Shown one piece after another: positions 59,686-64,000 of a stretch of 64,000 bases of DNA; the stretch's first letter is position 1; the number at the start of each line of letters is the position of its first letter. The stretch spans positions 1-64,000 of the forward strand of contig JADKDM010000038.1 in NCBI GenBank assembly GCA_016714565.1, given 5' to 3'. The notes under the pieces are model-generated. The model made no database searches. It saw nothing but the letters and a program-made list of their open reading frames with translations, and was not told the DNA's origin. The stretch comes from Candidatus Villigracilis propinquus (GTDB taxonomy: Bacteria > Chloroflexota > Anaerolineae > Anaerolineales > Villigracilaceae). A program made the position numbers and the translations under genes.

Positions 59686-60849
59686 ATCCTCTCCATTGAT
59701 ACCACAATAATACGGCGTGAACAATTTCAGCAGACAAAACCGCGAGTGAGGCACCGATCACGCCAAACGCAGGCGTAATGAGAACAAGCAAGGTCAGAAG
59801 AACAAAGAGCGCAACCAACTGGGAAACCAACACAGGCTTTTCATAACCAAGCGCAACCAGACCCAGTGATGTATACGTTACCAACACATACGGAACGATA
59901 ACCCAGATCATAATCCGCAGCGGTTGAATGGACAAAATGAATTCAGCGCCAAAAAGAATGCGAATGATAATTTCCGCAAAGATGAACACAAACAGGGAAA
60001 TCAAAAAAGCCATCCCAAGAAGTAGACGAATCCCTTTCATTTGTTTTCCAAAGTCAGCATCGCGCGCCATTTCGGGGTACATCGCGGTGAAGGCAGAAAG
60101 ATGCCCGAGCTTGCCCGCCTCCGTCAAACGGGAAGAGACAGAGAAAGCACCAGTCATGGAAAGCCCCGTCAAAGCTGGCAAGATGGTGATGGCGATCCTT
60201 TCATACACAAGACGCAGAGTCCCAATCACTGCCATGTGGGCGCTGGCTTTTAACAGGGCAAATGTGCGTAAAAGAGAGAAAAACCGGTAATTGATGCGTG
60301 ACCTGTGAAGAGTGAAAGCAAACAAGACAATGAATATATTGGCAATCAACATGAAGATAGCAAAGGTATTTATATCTGCACGAAGAATCCATATTGCGAA
60401 AACAGCAACGAATTGAAAAAACGCCGCAAGAAATTGAAAAGCGGAAAACATCTTCATTTCCTGACGGGCGCGCAAGGCTATGTTGAAAATCGTGAAGAAG
60501 GCCAGGGAAATAGAGCAAAAATATAAATTCTCAAAGACAAAGGAACGGATGTAAATAACCCAACCGCAAAAACACCAGCGACATAAAACAAGGAAAGCAG
60601 CAATTGAAGCAAAAGCCCGTCAGCCAGATTAAATGAGTCTTCCCCGGATGACAGACTCCGAATCAGGATCATGTCTGTGCCAAAAGTGGTGAATGCATTT
60701 CCGATCAACAAGATGGACGAAATGAAGGCATATTCGCCAAAGCCATCCCTGCCCAGATAACGCGCCAACAAAACATTCGAGAGCACCGCAATGCCCTGCG
60801 TACCGATACGGGAGGCGACTGTCCAGCCGATGTTATTTAGGAGGCGCAT
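59660..60849 (-). CDS. Polysaccharide/oligosaccharide flippase (Wzx-like), one frameshift near 60508
   Basis: Two frames form one protein of about 396 residues: MRLLNNIGWTVASRIGTQGI then VLLARYLGRDGFGEYAFISS (typical Wzx/MurJ-type start) and after the shift RARQEMKMFSAFQFLAAFFQ through LALGYEKPVLVSQLVALFVL to the end, 10-12 helices in total. A single missing base in TTTCCCTGGCC of the reading strand explains the break. It transports a lipid-linked saccharide across the membrane. It lies amid a radical SAM gene and a nucleotidyltransferase on one side and the phosphorylase on the other. Confidence 0.82.
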
Positions 60850-60888
60850 AAAATTTGTCCATCAGAGATCTGGTGGACTCCAGAGTGA

Positions 60889-62292
60889 CTACCGAATAAA
60901 CGAACGCAGGCGCATTTCTGAACGCGCCATGCCGAGCAAATAATACGGCGTGCGGACCATCCCCCGCAGATCATTTTTGCGCCACGCTCGGCGTAAGCGG
61001 AATTCGTGATGGACTCGTCCATGCAGGATGCGGTAGAACTCCTGTGGGAACGGCCCGCGATACAACATGGCAAGATCATCCGAATCGACCCAGTTCTGTT
61101 TTTCGCCCAATTCCATTTTTACACGCTCGAAGAATTTTGTCCCAGGCAGCGGATATGAAACAGAAACGCCAATATCATCAGGCGCACACTCGCGTACCAT
61201 TTTCAAAGTTTTTTGCACATCCTCCCATGTCTCACCTGGGTAGCCGAACTGCAAAAAGAATCCAACCTCAATCCCACTTTTGTGCAGCAGCTCAGCGGCG
61301 TGATAAATATCTTCCACTTTATCGCCCTTGTCCATCGCATCCAATATTTTCTGTGAGCCTGATTCCGCGCCAAGCCAGACTGTCTTACAGCCTGCCTCGG
61401 CAAGTGCTCGGACAGTTTTTTCGGTCACAAGGTCAGCGCGCTTCAAGCACTTGAACGAAATCACGGCGTCACTCTCACGCAATAACTCGGCAAACTTTTC
61501 CATCCAATTCGGCTTCAAACCAAAAATATCATCAGCGAACCAAATGTGATCAGGCGCAAAAGTTTCCTTGAGCCATTTCATTTCCGCCGCCACGTTTTCG
61601 GCAGATCGCGAGTTGTAGCGCTGTCCCCAGATCGGCTTGGCGCACCAATTACAATGATACGGGCAGCCGCGCGTAGTGACCATGTTCATCGAATAATATC
61701 CGTGTCGTTCGAGCCAGAATTTTTTATATTTTGGGATATCCACCAAATCCCACGCGGGGAAAGGAAGAGAGTCCAAGTCGCGGATGTCGGGACGGCGGGA
61801 TGGATGAAGAGTGAACCTTGAAGCGAGACCAACGACATCTCTCGCATCCTTCCCCGCGGATAGTTGCTCCAGTAATTCTGCGAGAGTTTCCTCGCCCTCG
61901 CCAAGCAGAACGTAATCCGCGCCTTGTTCAAGGTATTCGGCATAATGGTCGGTGGCATCGGCTCCGCACAGAATAACCGTGCATCCACGGGACTTTGCCA
62001 TCTCAATCATGGTGAATGCAGCCTCGCGCATCCGCAGCAGGCACATCTTGGAAAGATAGTTGAAGTTATCTTCAAAGATGATGGCGTATTGAGGCTTGTG
62101 TTCGTCGAGAGACCTGGCCCACTCCTCTTCCGAGTCTGCGAGCATGGCATCGAAGAGCGCAACATCATAGCCTTTCTCGCGGATATAACTTGCAGCGTAC
62201 AACGTCCCCAATGGTGGATAAGGCATCATCGCATCCCAAAGTTTGGGATCGAAGCGCAAATAGTAGGATTGGCCGAATAGAATGTTGGTCAT
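60889..62292 (-). CDS. B12-binding radical SAM protein
   Basis: 467 residues. An N-terminal B12-binding half (MMPYPPLGTLYAASYIREKG, YVLLGEGEETLAELLEQL) and a radical SAM core with TTRGCPYHCNWCAKPIW (Cys-x3-Cys-x2-Cys, [4Fe-4S]-SAM). Followed by WFADDIFGLKPNWMEKFAEL and VWLGAESGSQKILDAMDKGD. Such enzymes methylate or rearrange unactivated carbon, often in lipid, hopanoid or glycan metabolism. ATG 62292 overlaps the upstream stop (ATGA), so it is cotranscribed with the nucleotidyltransferase gene. Reaction unknown. Confidence 0.87.
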   Translation of the reverse strand: MTNILFGQSYYLRFDPKLWDAMMPYPPLGTLYAASYIREKGYDVALFDAMLADSEEEWARSLDEHKPQYAIIFEDNFNYLSKMCLLRMREAAFTMIEMAKSRGCTVILCGADATDHYAEYLEQGADYVLLGEGEETLAELLEQLSAGKDARDVVGLASRFTLHPSRRPDIRDLDSLPFPAWDLVDIPKYKKFWLERHGYYSMNMVTTRGCPYHCNWCAKPIWGQRYNSRSAENVAAEMKWLKETFAPDHIWFADDIFGLKPNWMEKFAELLRESDAVISFKCLKRADLVTEKTVRALAEAGCKTVWLGAESGSQKILDAMDKGDKVEDIYHAAELLHKSGIEVGFFLQFGYPGETWEDVQKTLKMVRECAPDDIGVSVSYPLPGTKFFERVKMELGEKQNWVDSDDLAMLYRGPFPQEFYRILHGRVHHEFRLRRAWRKNDLRGMVRTPYYLLGMARSEMRLRSFIR

Positions 62293-63188
62293 TTCAAACT
62301 TTCGAGTCTTTCTTTGTAGGCTTTCAAAGTCCATAAACCATGATGGTCAAAGTTTCCCTGGCAGACATCGGCAGAGAAATTTGTCTCCGTGCCGTAGCCA
62401 GCCAGTTTTTGGAAGCGGGCGATCTTACGGTTCATTTCCCAGGATTCAAAGAGGTTGCCGAGTTTGTTGTTTAGTAAAAATTCCAAAATAAATTGGATCG
62501 CATTACCGCCACCAATATCTTTTGTTTCTCTTAGGATTACATGATTAGGCAAAAAATCTTCGACCCATAAATTGACTACGCGCAAATGACGAAATACATC
62601 CTCCCCACTAACGGGTATCATTTGAGCGAATTCACGAGCGGTGTATAAGTTTCTTTCTCTCCATTCCAACGCATTTTCAGAGACAATGACATTGGGACAG
62701 ATAACATCGCCGAATAAACGCATCACTCTGGCGAGCAGCAAGGCAATGGCACGCGCCGTCCAGACTCGGCCAGATTTAACGACCAGCATATAGTCCATGT
62801 CTCTGTTTTTGGAGAGGTTGAGCATGGCAAGGGAGCCTGTTAATGCCACCATACGGATGAAGGGTAATCTGCCGAGAATGCGGCCATAAAACATGGCGCG
62901 GCGATAGGCTTTGCGGGAATTTTCTTTGCGCTGGATGCGTATGTCCACGATCTCGCTGCGGCCTGTAAGGAAATAATATCCACGCGTAGAAGATACCTGT
63001 CCCATATCAATAACGCGATCACGAACTTCCTCGATTGTTGCAGAGGCCGTAAGAAAACAATGTAGCTCATCAATAGTCAATGGGTAATCAAAAACATCCG
63101 AATACGCGAGTGTTTCGAGAATCGCTCTTTCGAGCAGAGAAATATTCAGGAGGGTGGGTTTGGTAGCGAATGCCAGAGGCAAGGTCAA
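62289..63188 (-). CDS. Nucleotidyltransferase-fold protein
   Basis: 299 residues. The N-terminal part is helical and resembles a winged-helix (ILETLAYSDVFDYPLTIDEL). Then VALTGSLAMLNLSKNRDMDY with GS ... DMD is the nucleotidyltransferase (NTase) active-site pattern with the metal-binding Asp pair. The rest is helical. Could transfer a nucleotidyl group or be a regulatory NTase; no substrate known. In an operon with the glycosyltransferase 2 gene (7 bases apart) and the radical SAM gene. Confidence 0.65.
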   Translation of the reverse strand: MTLPLAFATKPTLLNISLLERAILETLAYSDVFDYPLTIDELHCFLTASATIEEVRDRVIDMGQVSSTRGYYFLTGRSEIVDIRIQRKENSRKAYRRAMFYGRILGRLPFIRMVALTGSLAMLNLSKNRDMDYMLVVKSGRVWTARAIALLLARVMRLFGDVICPNVIVSENALEWRERNLYTAREFAQMIPVSGEDVFRHLRVVNLWVEDFLPNHVILRETKDIGGGNAIQFILEFLLNNKLGNLFESWEMNRKIARFQKLAGYGTETNFSADVCQGNFDHHGLWTLKAYKERLESLK

Positions 63189-63194
63189 TGTCCT

Positions 63195-64000
63195 TTAATC
63201 AGAAACAGGTTTCGGGTCAGGGGCGAAGCGGGCAGAGAGTGTTTGCAGGAGGGTAAAGCCCGAAGAGAAGAATAATCCAACAGCGAAGAGAAATGCGAAG
63301 ATCATGATCAAATAATGATTCTTGCTCCACGCAAACCACGCAGTCCACAAATTGAAAAAGGAAAGCAGCATTTCAAAAAAGACGAGCGAGTCGATCTCCA
63401 CCCGATAGCGACTTTCAACCCAAGGTTGTGCATTATTAATGATCGCGTACTTGGGTGTGCGCTCGAAAGGGATAACTCGTTTTTGTAATATCTGTAGTGC
63501 AGCGCGAAGAGTGTTCAAAATCATACCTGAGGAAAAAATGGACATCAAAAATATCAACGGCAATGACATGAACCAACGTCTGCGCAGAAGTTGCTGCGCA
63601 ACAATGAAATACATGGCGGGTGCGAAGACAAGGAAGTTCATAACAAGGCCGATCCCAACAGGCGCAAGCAAGGCCGGGAATTTTGTTGCGAACAAAAGCA
63701 GCAGAGGATAAAGAAGAATCAAAACGAAGGTAAGCAAATGAAGCGCGTACCCAGTGAGGTGAAGAGTTGCTTGAAACTTGCGGGCAAGAGAAAAATCCGA
63801 ATTCCAGATAACAGGGATATAGCGAATGGCACACTCCAAACTGCCGCGCGCCCAACGATACTGCTGACGACGATACGCCGTGAAGCTGACAGGCAGTTCC
63901 GCGGGCACTTCCACTTCGCCAGCATAACGAGCAGACCAGCCTCGCAGAAACGCGCGATAGGATAAGTCCATGTCTTCGGTGAGTGTATCGGCCTTCCAGC
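63195..64000 (-). CDS. Family 2 glycosyltransferase, membrane-bound, N-terminus outside window
   Basis: The visible 269 residues are the C-terminal end of a cellulose-synthase-like GT2. From the window edge: TLTEDMDLSYRAFLRGWSAR (TED and the catalytic acid region), AYRRQQYRWARGS (QxxRW motif), then about four helices (LHLLTFVLILLYPLLLLF, LVMNFLVFAPAMYFIVAQQL, FFEMLLSFFNLWTAWFA, YLIMIFAFLFAVGLFFSSGF). A processive or lipid-linked sugar transferase at the membrane. The frame is open to position 64000; the start lies beyond. First gene seen of the minus-strand glycan operon. Confidence 0.85.
   Translation of the reverse strand, partial: WKADTLTEDMDLSYRAFLRGWSARYAGEVEVPAELPVSFTAYRRQQYRWARGSLECAIRYIPVIWNSDFSLARKFQATLHLTGYALHLLTFVLILLYPLLLLFATKFPALLAPVGIGLVMNFLVFAPAMYFIVAQQLLRRRWFMSLPLIFLMSIFSSGMILNTLRAALQILQKRVIPFERTPKYAIINNAQPWVESRYRVEIDSLVFFEMLLSFFNLWTAWFAWSKNHYLIMIFAFLFAVGLFFSSGFTLLQTLSARFAPDPKPVSD

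Noticed and set aside
1..64000. tRNA, rRNA, integrase or prophage
   Set aside because: Looked for T-loop GGTTCRAATCC patterns, conserved rRNA words, and transposase or integrase motifs on both strands; none convincing.

Overview
The window looks like a piece of a Chloroflexota genome of the Anaerolineae type. This is inferred from gene content, not from a marker gene: an archaeal/eukaryote-type prolyl-tRNA synthetase, LysM/M23 lipoproteins, a fused FtcD, a very large multihaem cytochrome c, and a NAD-linked [NiFe] hydrogenase locus with FeFe-hydrogenase-style accessory genes. No tRNA, rRNA, CRISPR array, transposase or phage gene was seen. The long-read character is obvious: every gene in about 1-8600 is broken by small indels although all belong to ordinary families. 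Scattered single frameshifts (near 12685, 18335, 56440, 60508) and a GC-homopolymer smear (about 49150-49230) occur later.

Layout. 1-7120 (+): broken genes for a secreted protein, an endonuclease/exonuclease/phosphatase protein, a TolB-type beta-propeller lipoprotein, a membrane PAS histidine kinase, an SH3 lipoprotein and small proteins. 7203-9849 (-): DUF2726/zinc-finger protein, inositol-monophosphatase-type phosphatase, CCA/poly(A) nucleotidyltransferase. 9933-14454: a possible small RNA, MazG-like pyrophosphohydrolase, LOG-family protein, proS, a HEAT-repeat/hydrolase fusion and a hypothetical protein, with heptamer-like repeats between several of them. 14774-20689: FAD amine oxidase, acetyl-CoA synthetase, M23 lipoprotein, FtcD. 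21154-25308: a 1384-residue secreted cytochrome with 57 CXXCH motifs. 25547-34908: housekeeping and accessory enzymes (hydrolase, cupin, two HAD phosphatases, GNAT, TrmO-like, alcohol dehydrogenase, GH13 glucosidase, DUF402).

35218-49083 is the most interesting block. An accessory operon (DRTGG, CBS-HATPase, DRTGG, PHP) is followed by a hydrogenase operon: NuoE-like, HATPase, 2Fe-2S ferredoxin-like, NuoF-like with a ferredoxin tail, second NuoE-like, second NuoF-like, NuoG-like, HoxY, HoxH, then CBS protein, maturation protease and a second CBS protein. Both operons carry a Rex-like (TTGTGA-type) palindrome just downstream of the -10 box, which suggests control by the NADH/NAD+ ratio. Two complete NADH/FMN modules with one [NiFe] core suggest an electron-bifurcating or otherwise composite hydrogenase.

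49269-54005 holds three tandem LysM-M23 lipoprotein paralogues. 54271-57923 has a TlpA thioredoxin, a cyclic-nucleotide-binding protein with a NifU-like partner, and a three-gene membrane operon (LiaF-like). 58022-64000 (-) is a surface-glycan-like cluster: methyltransferase, nucleoside phosphorylase, flippase, B12-radical SAM, nucleotidyltransferase and a glycosyltransferase 2 cut by the window end.
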